Source: Sphingomonas sp. PP-CE-1G-424
Lineage (GTDB): Bacteria > Pseudomonadota > Alphaproteobacteria > Sphingomonadales > Sphingomonadaceae
DNA length: 64,000 nucleotides
Direction of reading: 5' to 3'
NCBI RefSeq assembly: GCF_004341085.1
Contig: NZ_SLXW01000001.1
Coordinates: 62,001 to 126,000 of the forward strand
Part shown: positions 8,324-16,659 of the stretch, one piece after another
Position numbering within the stretch: position 1 is the first letter of the stretch
How the letters are laid out: each line of letters begins with the position of its first letter
Notes under the pieces: generated by a model
Database searches by the model: none
What the model saw: only the letters and a program-made list of their open reading frames with translations
Told to the model about the DNA's origin: nothing
Translations under genes and position numbers: made by a program

Positions 8324-9421
8324 ATGTTTCCGCCGTATTCGTGCGCGCGGCTGATCGTGAAGATCGGCTCGGCGTTGCTGGTCGATCCTGACGGGAGCGT
8401 TCGGCGGGAGTGGCTGACCGGTCTCATTGCCGACATTGCTGCTCGGACTAGCGCGGGCCAGCAGGTTGCGATCGTGTCGTCTGGGGCGATCGCCTTGGGC
8501 GCACGCCGGCTTGGTCTCTCAAAGGGCGGCCGGGCGAGTCTTGAAGACGCGCAGGCTGCCGCTGCCACCGGCCAGATCGCGCTTAGCCAGGTCTGGGCCG
8601 AACTGCTCGCCGCGCAAGGGCTGAACGCGGCTCAGATCCTCGTCACGCTGGACGATCTCGAAGACCGCCGCCGCTATCTCAACGCCGCCGCGACGCTCAA
8701 CCGGCTGTTGTCGTTGAAGGTCGTTCCCGTCATCAACGAGAACGACAGCGTCGCGACCGAGGAAATCCGGTTCGGCGACAATGACCGTCTTGCCGCCCGC
8801 GTTGCGCAAGCCGCCGGCGCGCAGGGCGTGATCCTGCTGTCCGACGTCGACGGGCTCTACACCGCCAATCCGCATACCGATCCGTCCGCTACCCATATCG
8901 CCAGCGTGCCGCGGATCGATGCGGTGGCCGGGATGGCGGACGATGGGTCGGGCTCGGGGATGGGGTCGGGCGGGATGGCCTCGAAGATCGCCGCGGCACG
9001 GATCGCGACGGGTGCGGGCATTCCGCTGGCGATCGCGTCGGGACGGATCGAGCATCCGCTCTCCACCCCTGCCCGCCACACGATCTTTACTGCCGAACGG
9101 ACTGCGTCTGCGCGGAAAGCTTGGCTGGCGGGCGGCCTGACCGCGAAGGGTGCGATCCATGTCGATGCGGGGGCGGCGGCGGCGCTTGGTCAGGGGCGGA
9201 GTCTGCTCGCCACCGGCGCGACGCGGATCGATGGCGGTTTCGCGCGGGGCGATTTAGTCACGATCGAGGGCCCCGCCGGAACGGTCGCGCGCGGGCTCGC
9301 CGAGTATGATGCGGCGGATACCGCGCGCCTGCTCGGCCGCCATAGCGACGATCATGCGGCGATCCTTGGCTATGCGCCTCGATCTGCGCTGGTGCACCGC
9401 AATCACCTGGCACTCGTATGA
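8324..9421 (+). CDS. proB: Glutamate 5-kinase
   Basis: A 365-residue glutamate 5-kinase that phosphorylates glutamate to glutamyl-5-phosphate, the first step of proline synthesis. The amino-acid kinase domain shows LIVKIGSALLVD, IVSSGAIALGARRLGL, VVPVINENDSVATEE, FGDNDRLAARVA and SDVDGLYTANP. A C-terminal PUA domain starts near residue 280 (GAIHVDAGAAAALGQGRSLL). The ATG at 8324 follows an SD-like GAGGGAG that belongs to the 3' arm of a family F repeat; starts further upstream lie inside the repeat. proA is not in the window. A family B repeat follows. Confidence 0.96.
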   Translation: MFPPYSCARLIVKIGSALLVDPDGSVRREWLTGLIADIAARTSAGQQVAIVSSGAIALGARRLGLSKGGRASLEDAQAAAATGQIALSQVWAELLAAQGLNAAQILVTLDDLEDRRRYLNAAATLNRLLSLKVVPVINENDSVATEEIRFGDNDRLAARVAQAAGAQGVILLSDVDGLYTANPHTDPSATHIASVPRIDAVAGMADDGSGSGMGSGGMASKIAAARIATGAGIPLAIASGRIEHPLSTPARHTIFTAERTASARKAWLAGGLTAKGAIHVDAGAAAALGQGRSLLATGATRIDGGFARGDLVTIEGPAGTVARGLAEYDAADTARLLGRHSDDHAAILGYAPRSALVHRNHLALV

Positions 9422-9431
9422 TCGGCCAAGC

Positions 9432-9490
9432 CTTGTTCACCCGCGAAGGCGGGTGCCCAGTCTGGGCACCCGCCTTCGCGGGTCAACAAG
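9432..9490. repeat. Intergenic inverted repeat, family B copy 2
   Basis: An almost perfect palindrome: CTTGTTCACCCGCGAAGGCG... is mirrored by ...CGCCTTCGCGGGTCAACAAG with essentially no spacer. It lies between proB and the CerR-like gene and could form a long hairpin at the end of proB. Confidence 0.9.
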
Positions 9491-9512
9491 CTTCTGTCTG
9501 GGGAATGGGCTC

Positions 9513-10412
9513 ATGATTCTCGCGATCACTGGCGGCACCGGGTTCGTCGGCAGCCATCTGATCGACCACGCGCTCGAGACCGGCCACACCGTCCGTGCGC
9601 TCGCCCGGAAGCCGCAGGCCAAGCGCATCGGCGTGACCTGGATCGAGGGTGCGCTGGATCGGCCGAAGAGCCTCGCTACCCTGGTCGAAGGCGCGGACGC
9701 GGTGATCCACGTTGCCGGTGTCGTCAATGCCCCCGACCGGGCCGGCTTCGGCAAGGGTAACGTCGCGGGTACAGAGGGCATCCTCCAGGCGACGCGGGCG
9801 GCGGGCATTCGCCGTTTCGTCCACGTCTCCTCGCTTGCCGCGCGCGAGCCGACGCTGTCGAACTATGGCTGGTCGAAGGCCGAGGCGGAGACGCGTGTGC
9901 AGACGTCGGGGCTGGACTGGACGATCGTCCGCCCGCCCGCGATCTTCGGCCCGCGCGACCACGAGCTGCTCGACGTCTTCAAGGCGGCACGGTCGGGTTA
10001 TGTGCCGATGCCCCCGGCCGGCACGCGCGTCTCGCTGCTGTATGTCGAGGACCTGACCGCGCTGCTGCTGGTGCTTGCCGAGAGCGCCGACGCGCCGTCG
10101 ATCATGGAGCCCGACGACGGCGTGCCTAACGGCTGGGACAACCGCGACTTTGCGCGCGCGATCGGCGTGGCCGTGGGCAAGCCGGTCAAGGTGTTCTCCA
10201 CACCCCGTGCGCTCCTGAAACTCGCGTCCGCCGCCGATCGACTCGTCCGTCGACGCAAGGCCAAACTGACACGCGACCGGGTGAGCTATTTCTGCCACCC
10301 CGACTGGGTCTCGCACAAGCCGCCGCCGGCCGCGCTATGGACGCCGTCCGTCCCGACTCCGCAGGCGCTCGCGCAAACCGCGGCGTGGTATCGCGCCGCC
10401 GGGCTGCTATAG
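9513..10412 (+). CDS. NAD(P)-dependent epimerase/dehydratase, probable ceramide reductase (CerR-like)
   Basis: A 299-residue short-chain dehydrogenase of the extended (epimerase) type. It has the Rossmann motif ITGGTGFVGSHLI at residues 5-17, VIHVAGVVN, an active-site serine in VHVSSLAARE, and a YxxxK motif (NYGWSKAEAE). In Caulobacter a protein of this family, CerR, reduces the keto group of oxidised ceramide, and its gene neighbours spt and an acyl carrier protein gene. The same neighbours follow here within 450 bp on the same strand. The enzyme class is clear; the ceramide role rests on context. The ATG at 9513 follows a weak GGGAATGGG ribosome binding site. Confidence 0.78.
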   Translation: MILAITGGTGFVGSHLIDHALETGHTVRALARKPQAKRIGVTWIEGALDRPKSLATLVEGADAVIHVAGVVNAPDRAGFGKGNVAGTEGILQATRAAGIRRFVHVSSLAAREPTLSNYGWSKAEAETRVQTSGLDWTIVRPPAIFGPRDHELLDVFKAARSGYVPMPPAGTRVSLLYVEDLTALLLVLAESADAPSIMEPDDGVPNGWDNRDFARAIGVAVGKPVKVFSTPRALLKLASAADRLVRRRKAKLTRDRVSYFCHPDWVSHKPPPAALWTPSVPTPQALAQTAAWYRAAGLL

Positions 10413-10470
10413 CGCCGAAAAGCCGCCGCAATTTCCTGTCAGGGATCGCTGCGACACCGAAGGGATTATC

Positions 10471-10716
10471 ATGAGCGACCGTCAGCAGATCTACGACACC
10501 GTCACCGCGCAGATCGAGCCGTTCAACAAGAAGGGCGTCGCCCTCGCCGATGCGACGACGTTCCAGGGCGACTTGGAGTGGGACAGCCTGACCGTCATGG
10601 ATTTCGTCGCGGCGATCGAGGATGAGTTCGACATCATCATCACGATGAACATGCAGGCCGAGATCGAGACGGTCGGCCAGCTGGTCGACGCGGTCGCGAA
10701 ACTGAAGACCGCCTGA
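10471..10716 (+). CDS. Acyl carrier protein, probably dedicated to sphingolipid synthesis
   Basis: An 81-residue acyl carrier protein. The phosphopantetheine attachment serine lies in DLEWDSLTVMDFVAAIEDEF, and the protein has the usual four-helix length. The sequence differs from the house-keeping AcpP (no DSLD motif), as expected for a specialised carrier. It sits 58 bp after the CerR-like gene and 134 bp before serine palmitoyltransferase, so it probably supplies acyl groups to that enzyme or to ceramide formation. The start is an ATG following an AGGGATT sequence. ACP identity is certain; its dedicated role is inferred. Confidence 0.88.
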   Translation: MSDRQQIYDTVTAQIEPFNKKGVALADATTFQGDLEWDSLTVMDFVAAIEDEFDIIITMNMQAEIETVGQLVDAVAKLKTA

Positions 10717-10728
10717 GCAAGCCCTTCG

Positions 10729-10808
10729 CCCCTCCCCGTTCGGGCTGAGCGAAGTCGAAGCCGCGCCCCACAGGCCACCCTTCGACTTCGCTCAGGGCGA
10801 ACGGGGTG
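10729..10808. repeat. Intergenic inverted repeat, family G
   Basis: The arms CCCTCCCCGTTCGGGCTGAG... with GCGAAGTCGAAG and the reverse CTTCGACTTCGCTCAGGGCG... face each other around a short centre. It lies between the ACP and spt genes in the same direction, so it may attenuate or process the shared transcript. Confidence 0.85.
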
Positions 10809-10850
10809 GTTGGGGGACCGGGATACATTCCAACCTGTGGAATCGATAGA

Positions 10851-12113
10851 ATGACCGAAGCCGCCACCACTGCCCACGCCCTTCCCGTCGACGCTCCCGA
10901 GGTCGCCCCCGAACGCGATCTCATGTCGAAATTCGACGCGCTGATCGCCGAACGCGAGGCGCTGATCGCCAGTGGCGTGCGCAATCCGTTCGCGATCGTG
11001 ATGGACGAGGTGAAGGGGCCGACCCAGGCGGTAATCCGCGGCAAGGACACGATCCTGCTCGGCACGTATAACTACATGGGCATGACGTTCGACCCCGACG
11101 TCATCCAGGCGGGCAAGGACGCGCTCGACGCGTTCGGGTCGGGCACCAACGGCAGCCGGATGCTCAACGGCACGTTCCACGATCATATCGACGTCGAACA
11201 GGCGTTGCGCGAATTCTACGACATGACCGGCGCGATCGTGTTCTCGACCGGGTACATGGCCAATCTCGGGATCATCTCGACGCTCGCCGGCAAGGGCGAA
11301 TACGTCATCCTCGACGCCGACAGCCACGCCTCGATCTATGATGGCTGCAAGCAGGGCAATGCCGAGATCGTCCGCTTCCGCCACAACGACGTGAACGATC
11401 TCGACAAGCGGCTCGGTCGCCTGCCGAAGGAAGCCGGCAAGCTGGTGGTGCTGGAGGGCGTCTATTCGATGCTCGGCGACATCGCCCCGCTGAAGGAGAT
11501 GGTCGCGGTCGCCAAGAAGCATGGCGCGATGGTGCTGGTCGACGAGGCGCATTCGATGGGCTTTTTCGGCCCCAACGGCCGCGGCGTGTACGAGGAGATG
11601 GGGCTGACCGACGAGGTCGATTTCGTCGTCGGCACCTTCTCGAAGTCGGTCGGCACGGTCGGCGGGTTCGTCGTGTCGAACCACCCGAAGTTCGAGATGG
11701 TGCGGTTTGCGTGCCGCCCATACATCTTCACCGCGTCGCTGCCGCCGTCGGTGGTCGCCACCGCCGCGACCTCTATCCGCAAGCTGATGACCGCGCACGA
11801 CAAGCGCGCGCAGCTCTGGAAGAACGCGCGCCGTCTGCACGGCGGGCTGAAGGCGATGGGCTTCAAGCTCGGCACCGAGACGTCCGACTCGGCGATCATC
11901 GCGGTGATCCTCACCGACCAGGAACAGGCGATCGCGATCTGGCAGTCGCTGCTCGAGGGCGGTCTGTACGTGAACATGGCGCGCCCGCCCGCGACGCCGG
12001 CGGGGACGTTCCTCCTGCGGTGCTCACTGTGTGCGGAACATACCGACGAGCAGATCACGACGGTCCTGGGGATGTTCGAGGCCGCTGGCCGCGCAGTCGG
12101 GGTGATCGGCTAA
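10851..12113 (+). CDS. spt: Serine palmitoyltransferase
   Basis: A 420-residue PLP enzyme of the alpha-oxoamine synthase family. It condenses L-serine with palmitoyl-CoA (or acyl-ACP) to 3-ketodihydrosphingosine, the committed step of sphingolipid synthesis. Length and residue numbering match the soluble homodimeric Sphingomonas enzyme: His159 in DADSHASIYDG stacks on PLP, the DEAH segment is in VLVDEAHSMGFFG, and Lys265 in GTFSKSVGTVGGF forms the Schiff base. The start MTEAATTAHALP agrees with the known enzyme; there is no strong ribosome binding site. It follows the ACP and CerR-like genes and precedes a hybrid kinase. Confidence 0.97.
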   Translation: MTEAATTAHALPVDAPEVAPERDLMSKFDALIAEREALIASGVRNPFAIVMDEVKGPTQAVIRGKDTILLGTYNYMGMTFDPDVIQAGKDALDAFGSGTNGSRMLNGTFHDHIDVEQALREFYDMTGAIVFSTGYMANLGIISTLAGKGEYVILDADSHASIYDGCKQGNAEIVRFRHNDVNDLDKRLGRLPKEAGKLVVLEGVYSMLGDIAPLKEMVAVAKKHGAMVLVDEAHSMGFFGPNGRGVYEEMGLTDEVDFVVGTFSKSVGTVGGFVVSNHPKFEMVRFACRPYIFTASLPPSVVATAATSIRKLMTAHDKRAQLWKNARRLHGGLKAMGFKLGTETSDSAIIAVILTDQEQAIAIWQSLLEGGLYVNMARPPATPAGTFLLRCSLCAEHTDEQITTVLGMFEAAGRAVGVIG

Positions 12114-12213
12114 GCCTCTTTCCTCCCCCTGAAGGGGAGGATTGAAACACCGGTGAAATGTTGGGGCCGCACCGGTCCTCCGAGTCATTGCGCGTTGGCA
12201 ACGACGCGTTAGG

Positions 12214-14199
12214 ATGCCGGTCGTGAACCATGACGAGGTCGAGACTGCGGCCCAGCGGGGCGGGGAAAGGTGGCGCGTAGCCATGCTCGTCGCGATGGGT
12301 CTGCTCGGCGCTGCGGTGCTCGTCGCGCTCATCGTGACTCTCGGCAACGCCAACCGCCAGCGCGACCGCGCGCTCGAGCTTCAGGCGCACAGTTATGATG
12401 TGATGATACTCGCCCGCACGCTGTCGGGCACGATCGCGCAGTCCGAAGCGTCGCTCGGACGCTACGTCATCAGCGGCGACAAGCAGCTCGGTCAGCTCTA
12501 TTTCGACGAATGGCTGCTGGCGGGCACGCAGATCGACCGGCTCGACCGGATCACCAATGACAATCCCGAGCAGCAGTCGCGCGTCGACCGGCTCCGCGCT
12601 GCCTATGATTCGCGCGGCCAGGAGTTGTCGATGACCGCGCTCAACACGAGCTACGGCAAGAACGGCCAGGCGCTCGCGCGCTATTATCAGTCGCGAAAAT
12701 CACCCACGCTCGCCGAGATCAACACGACGCTCGACACGCTGATCGCAGGGGAGCGCGGGCTGCTCGACGACCGCACCGCCGCGGCGATGGGATCGGTCGA
12801 GCGCTCCAGCTGGGTCGCAGGCGTGCTCGCCGTCTTCGGCGTGCTGATCGTGCTGGGCGCGATCATGCTCGGCTGGCTGACGATCCGCGCCGTCGGCGAA
12901 CGCGCGACCGCGCTGGCGGACGCCGAACTGGAGCGCGAGCGTGCCGACGAGCTGACCGCCGCCGTCGCCGTGGCGACCGCCGAGCTGCGCATGCAGGAGG
13001 CCAAGCTTCGCCAGGTCCAGAAGATGGAGGCGGTCGGCCAGCTCACCGGCGGCATCGCGCATGATTTCAACAATATGCTGGCGGTGGTGCTCGGCGGGCT
13101 CGAACTCGCGCGCCGCAACCTGGCGAGCGATCCGGCCACCACGCGGCGGCATATCGACAGCGCTACCGAGGGTGCCAACCGGGCGGCGGCGCTCACTCGC
13201 CGACTGCTGGCGTTCAGCCGGGAAGACGCGCTGAAACCCGAGACGATCGATGCCGCCGCGTTGGTCGCCGAAATGTCCGACCTGCTCGACCGCACGTTGG
13301 GCGATGCGATCACGCTGGTGACGCGGAACGATGCGACCGATTGCTGCATTCGCGGCGACCGGGTCCAGCTGGAGAACGCGGTCCTCAACTTGGCAGTCAA
13401 CGCGCGCGACGCGATGAACGGCCGCGGCACACTGACCATCGTCACGGGAAGCGCCATGCTGGAAGCGCAGCAGATCGGCGAATGCGCGGCCGGCGAGCAC
13501 GTCACGATCACCGTCGCCGACGATGGCTGCGGCATGACGCCGGACGTCGCCGATCGCGTGTTCGAGCCCTTCTTCACAACCAAGGCGGTCGGCAAGGGTA
13601 CCGGGCTTGGCCTCAGTCAGATTTTCGCGCTGGTCCAGCAGCTGCACGGGGCGGTCGCGATCGCTTCCGAGCCCGGCGAGGGTACCGCGGTGACGCTGTA
13701 CCTGCCGCGAACCGCGGACGTCGTGGCCTTGCCGGGCTCACCCCTCGAGCTTCTGCCCGCCGGCACTGCTACAGCCGCCGCTGCCACCGCCCCGCCGGCA
13801 CCGCCCACCCAGCGCGAAATTCTCGTCGTCGAGGACGATCCCCGCGTTCTCGCGGCAACGATCGATGCACTGGAGGAACTCGGTTACCACGCGATCCCCT
13901 GCGACGATCCGCTGGCCGCGCCCGCATTGCTCGCCGCGAACGGGGCGATCGATCTGATCATCTCCGACGTGCTGATGCCGCGCCAGACCGGCCCCGAGAT
14001 GATCGCGGCGCTGAGCCCGCTCTACCCGCACATCGCCGTCCTGTTCGTGACCGGGTTCGCGGGAGAGGTGAATGTCGCGCAGTTCGGCGGCCACGATGTG
14101 TTGCGCAAACCCTTTACGCTGACCGGGCTGGAACGCGCCGTCGCGACCGCGATGGCATCCGATCGACCGAGCGCAAGCGACTTGATCGCCGCCGAATAA
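12214..14199 (+). CDS. CHASE3-type hybrid sensor histidine kinase/response regulator
   Basis: A 661-residue membrane kinase. Two transmembrane helices (about residues 28-48 and 193-215) flank a periplasmic CHASE3-like helical domain (SEASLGRYVISGDKQLGQLY). A coiled coil leads to HisKA with phospho-acceptor His283 in GGIAHDFNNML, then an intact ATP domain (N box LAVNARDAM, G boxes VADDGCGM and GKGTGLGLS). An Ala/Pro-rich linker ends in a receiver domain (ILVVEDDPRVL, Asp585 in IISDVLMPRQTG). With both His and Asp present it may relay through a separate phosphotransfer protein, or the receiver may control the kinase itself. It lies between spt and lptF on the same strand; no output regulator is adjacent. 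Confidence 0.92.
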   Translation: MPVVNHDEVETAAQRGGERWRVAMLVAMGLLGAAVLVALIVTLGNANRQRDRALELQAHSYDVMILARTLSGTIAQSEASLGRYVISGDKQLGQLYFDEWLLAGTQIDRLDRITNDNPEQQSRVDRLRAAYDSRGQELSMTALNTSYGKNGQALARYYQSRKSPTLAEINTTLDTLIAGERGLLDDRTAAAMGSVERSSWVAGVLAVFGVLIVLGAIMLGWLTIRAVGERATALADAELERERADELTAAVAVATAELRMQEAKLRQVQKMEAVGQLTGGIAHDFNNMLAVVLGGLELARRNLASDPATTRRHIDSATEGANRAAALTRRLLAFSREDALKPETIDAAALVAEMSDLLDRTLGDAITLVTRNDATDCCIRGDRVQLENAVLNLAVNARDAMNGRGTLTIVTGSAMLEAQQIGECAAGEHVTITVADDGCGMTPDVADRVFEPFFTTKAVGKGTGLGLSQIFALVQQLHGAVAIASEPGEGTAVTLYLPRTADVVALPGSPLELLPAGTATAAAATAPPAPPTQREILVVEDDPRVLAATIDALEELGYHAIPCDDPLAAPALLAANGAIDLIISDVLMPRQTGPEMIAALSPLYPHIAVLFVTGFAGEVNVAQFGGHDVLRKPFTLTGLERAVATAMASDRPSASDLIAAE

Positions 14200-14309
14200 T
14201 GCCTCGTAGCGCGCCGCCGGCACGGTGCGATTGAGGATGACGCCTAGCGTGCGCCCGCCTATACCCCGCCTGACCATCGCCAGCCCAGCAGCCCGAGCCC
14301 CAATTCCGC

Positions 14310-15503
14310 ATGAAATCCATCGACCGCTACATGGCCCGGCTGATCGCAGTGCCGCTTTTGTCGACGCTGCTGATCGCCGTCATGCTGTTCGTGCTCGATC
14401 GCATGTTGGGCCTGTTCAACTTCGTCGCGACGCAGGGCGGCCCGATCAGCGTCGTCTGGCGGATGCTCGCGAACCTGCTGCCGGAATATCTCGGGCTGGG
14501 GATTCCGATCGGGCTGATGCTTGGCATCCTGCTCGCGTTCCGCCGGCTCGCGACCTCGTCGGAACTCGACGTCCTGCGCGGCGTCGGCATGAGCTACAAT
14601 CGGCTGCTGCGCGTGCCGTACATGTATACCATGGCACTGGCGCTGCTGAACCTGGCGATCGTCGGCTATGTCCAGCCGATCGCACGCTATTATTACGAGG
14701 GTCTGCGGTTCGAACTGCGGACCGGCGCGCTGGGGGCGTCGATCAAGGTCGGCGAGTTCACCCAATTGGGCGACCGCATGACGCTGCGGATCGAGGAGAG
14801 CAAGGACAAGGGCCGCGAGCTGTCGGGCATCTTCGTCCACGCCCAGAGCCAGAATGGCGACTGGCTGGGCGTCACCGCGGAGCGCGGCAAGTTCCTCGCG
14901 ACCGACGATCCCAACGTGATCATCTTCCGCTTGGCGAACGGAACGCTGATCCACAATCGGCCCGAGTTCAAGACGCCCCGCGTGCTGACCTTCAGCAGCC
15001 ATGACCTGCCGATCAATCTTCCCAAATTCGAGAGCTTCCGCGTGCGGGGTGGTCGCAATCTGGAATATACGCTGCCCGAACTCGCGCGGCAGGGCCAACG
15101 CGGCGCCACGCTCGAACAACGCGAAGGCAGCCGCTCGGAATTCCATTTCCGGTTGGCGGAGGTCGCCTCGATGTTCCTGCTGCCGCTGCTCGCGTTGGCG
15201 CTGGGCGTGCCGCCGAAGCGATCGACATCGGCGCTCGGCGTCTTCCTCTCGATCGTGATGATCGTCACCTATCACAAGGTGAACCAGTATGCCGCGGACG
15301 TCGGCGAGCTTGGGCGGATCGATCCGATCGTCGCGCTGTGGGTCCCGTTCACGATCTTCGCCGGCCTCGTCCTGTGGATGTATTACACGATCGCCTACGT
15401 TCCCGGCGGTCAGCCGATCGGCGCGCTCGAACGCGTCTTCTCCAAGTCCTTCAAGGCCATCGCCAAGCGTATGCCCGGACGCCGCAAGGCCAGCGTCGCA
15501 TGA
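14310..15503 (+). CDS. lptF: LptF-family permease (YjgP/YjgQ)
   Basis: A 397-residue inner-membrane permease of the LptF/LptG family. It has three N-terminal transmembrane helices (from PLLSTLLIAVMLFVLD), a periplasmic beta-jellyroll domain of about 170 residues, and three C-terminal helices (MFLLPLLALALGVPPKR, VFLSIVMIVTYHKVNQ). In other bacteria LptFG with ATPase LptB drives lipopolysaccharide out of the inner membrane. Sphingomonads replace lipopolysaccharide with glycosphingolipids, and this gene sits inside a sphingolipid block, so the cargo may be a sphingolipid. Its stop overlaps the start of lptG by 4 bp (ATGA), showing coupled translation. Confidence 0.88.
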   Translation: MKSIDRYMARLIAVPLLSTLLIAVMLFVLDRMLGLFNFVATQGGPISVVWRMLANLLPEYLGLGIPIGLMLGILLAFRRLATSSELDVLRGVGMSYNRLLRVPYMYTMALALLNLAIVGYVQPIARYYYEGLRFELRTGALGASIKVGEFTQLGDRMTLRIEESKDKGRELSGIFVHAQSQNGDWLGVTAERGKFLATDDPNVIIFRLANGTLIHNRPEFKTPRVLTFSSHDLPINLPKFESFRVRGGRNLEYTLPELARQGQRGATLEQREGSRSEFHFRLAEVASMFLLPLLALALGVPPKRSTSALGVFLSIVMIVTYHKVNQYAADVGELGRIDPIVALWVPFTIFAGLVLWMYYTIAYVPGGQPIGALERVFSKSFKAIAKRMPGRRKASVA

Positions 15504-16597
15504 AACTCGTCAGCTTCTTCCCGTCGCGTACGGTCGCGATCTACATGGGGCGGATGTTCCTGCTCCGGACGTTCGCCGTCCTTGCCGCGCTGGTGCTCGT
15601 GTTGCAGGCGCTCGATCTGCTGAGCGAGTCCGGCGACATCCTCGCCTTCCCCGGCAATGGCGATGCGCAGATCTGGCATTACGTGTCGCTGCGCATCCCG
15701 CAGATCATCGCGCGGTTCCTGCCGTTCTCGGTGCTGCTCGGGACGATCCTGACGCTGATCACGATGAACCAGAACAGCGAGATCGTCGCGCTGAAGGGCT
15801 CCGGCCTGTCCGCGCACCAGGTGCTCGCACCGCTTCTCGTCGCCAGCCTGGGCGTGGCGGTGATCAGCTTCGTGTTCAGCGATCACGTCGTCGCGCGCGC
15901 GACCGCGACTCTCAACCAGTGGCAGAAGGTCAATTACGGCAAGCTGCCGATCGATCGCGGCGACCGGGCGAACGTCTGGGTGCGCGACGGCGACGATCTG
16001 ATCGAAGTCGCGCAGATCCGCGGACGCGGAACCGCGACGCGGCTCGGCGGGATTACGCTGTACGATCGCACCGGCGGCAATCTGGTCGCTATCTTGCGGG
16101 CGGATCATGGCCGGCGCGTCGCCAATGGCTGGCTGGTAGGGCCGGCGACGCGGTTCGAGGTGGCGCATGGCACCGTGACCAACCTCGGTTCGGTCGTGGT
16201 CGCCAAGGACGTGCGTCCCGATCAGTTCACCCTGGCCTCGGTCGATGCGGACGGGCTGTCGTTCGGCGCGTTGAAGTCCGCGATCGGCGATCTGTCCGAT
16301 GCCGGACGGCCGACCAAGGGCCTCGAAGGATCGCTCTGGCACAAGCTTTCGGGACCGTTGTCCGCCGTCCTGATGCCGCTGCTCGGCGCGGTCGCGGCAT
16401 TCGGGATCGCCCGGTCGGGTAAGCTGTTCGTCCGCGCGGTCATCGGCATGGGCCTCGGTTTCGCGTTCTTCGTCGCCGACAACTTCGCGCTCGCGATGGG
16501 CAATCTCGGCGTCTACCCGCCCTTCCTCGCCGCCTGGGCGCCGTTCCTGCTGTTCTTCCTGATCGGCGAAGCCGTCCTCATCCGCTCCGAGGAATAA
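15500..16597 (+). CDS. lptG: LptG-family permease
   Basis: A 365-residue partner of the preceding permease with the same architecture: N-terminal helices (FAVLAALVLVLQALDLL), the conserved cytoplasmic coupling region (NSEIVALKGSGLSAHQV), a periplasmic domain, and three C-terminal helices (FVRAVIGMGLGFAFFVADN, PFLLFFLIGEAVL). LptF and LptG form a heterodimer with LptB2. The ATG overlaps the lptF stop (ATGA). No lptB, lptC or lptA lies in the window. The TAA stop is followed at once by an A-tract that forms the U-tract of the convergent terminator of the desaturase gene. F/G assignment between the two rests on order and motif likeness. Confidence 0.85.
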   Translation: MKLVSFFPSRTVAIYMGRMFLLRTFAVLAALVLVLQALDLLSESGDILAFPGNGDAQIWHYVSLRIPQIIARFLPFSVLLGTILTLITMNQNSEIVALKGSGLSAHQVLAPLLVASLGVAVISFVFSDHVVARATATLNQWQKVNYGKLPIDRGDRANVWVRDGDDLIEVAQIRGRGTATRLGGITLYDRTGGNLVAILRADHGRRVANGWLVGPATRFEVAHGTVTNLGSVVVAKDVRPDQFTLASVDADGLSFGALKSAIGDLSDAGRPTKGLEGSLWHKLSGPLSAVLMPLLGAVAAFGIARSGKLFVRAVIGMGLGFAFFVADNFALAMGNLGVYPPFLAAWAPFLLFFLIGEAVLIRSEE

Positions 16598-16630
16598 AAA
16601 AAGGGACCGCGACATGACACCGCGATCCCT
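16596..16630 (-). terminator. Rho-independent terminator of the desaturase gene
   Basis: Read on the minus strand, AGGGATCGCG (from 16630) pairs with CGCGGTCCC (to 16603) with one mismatch, and is followed by T7 (complement of 16596-16602). The T-tract overlaps the lptG stop codon. Confidence 0.8.
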
Positions 16631-16659
16631 CTCCTTCTCAGTTATCTGACGATAGAGCG

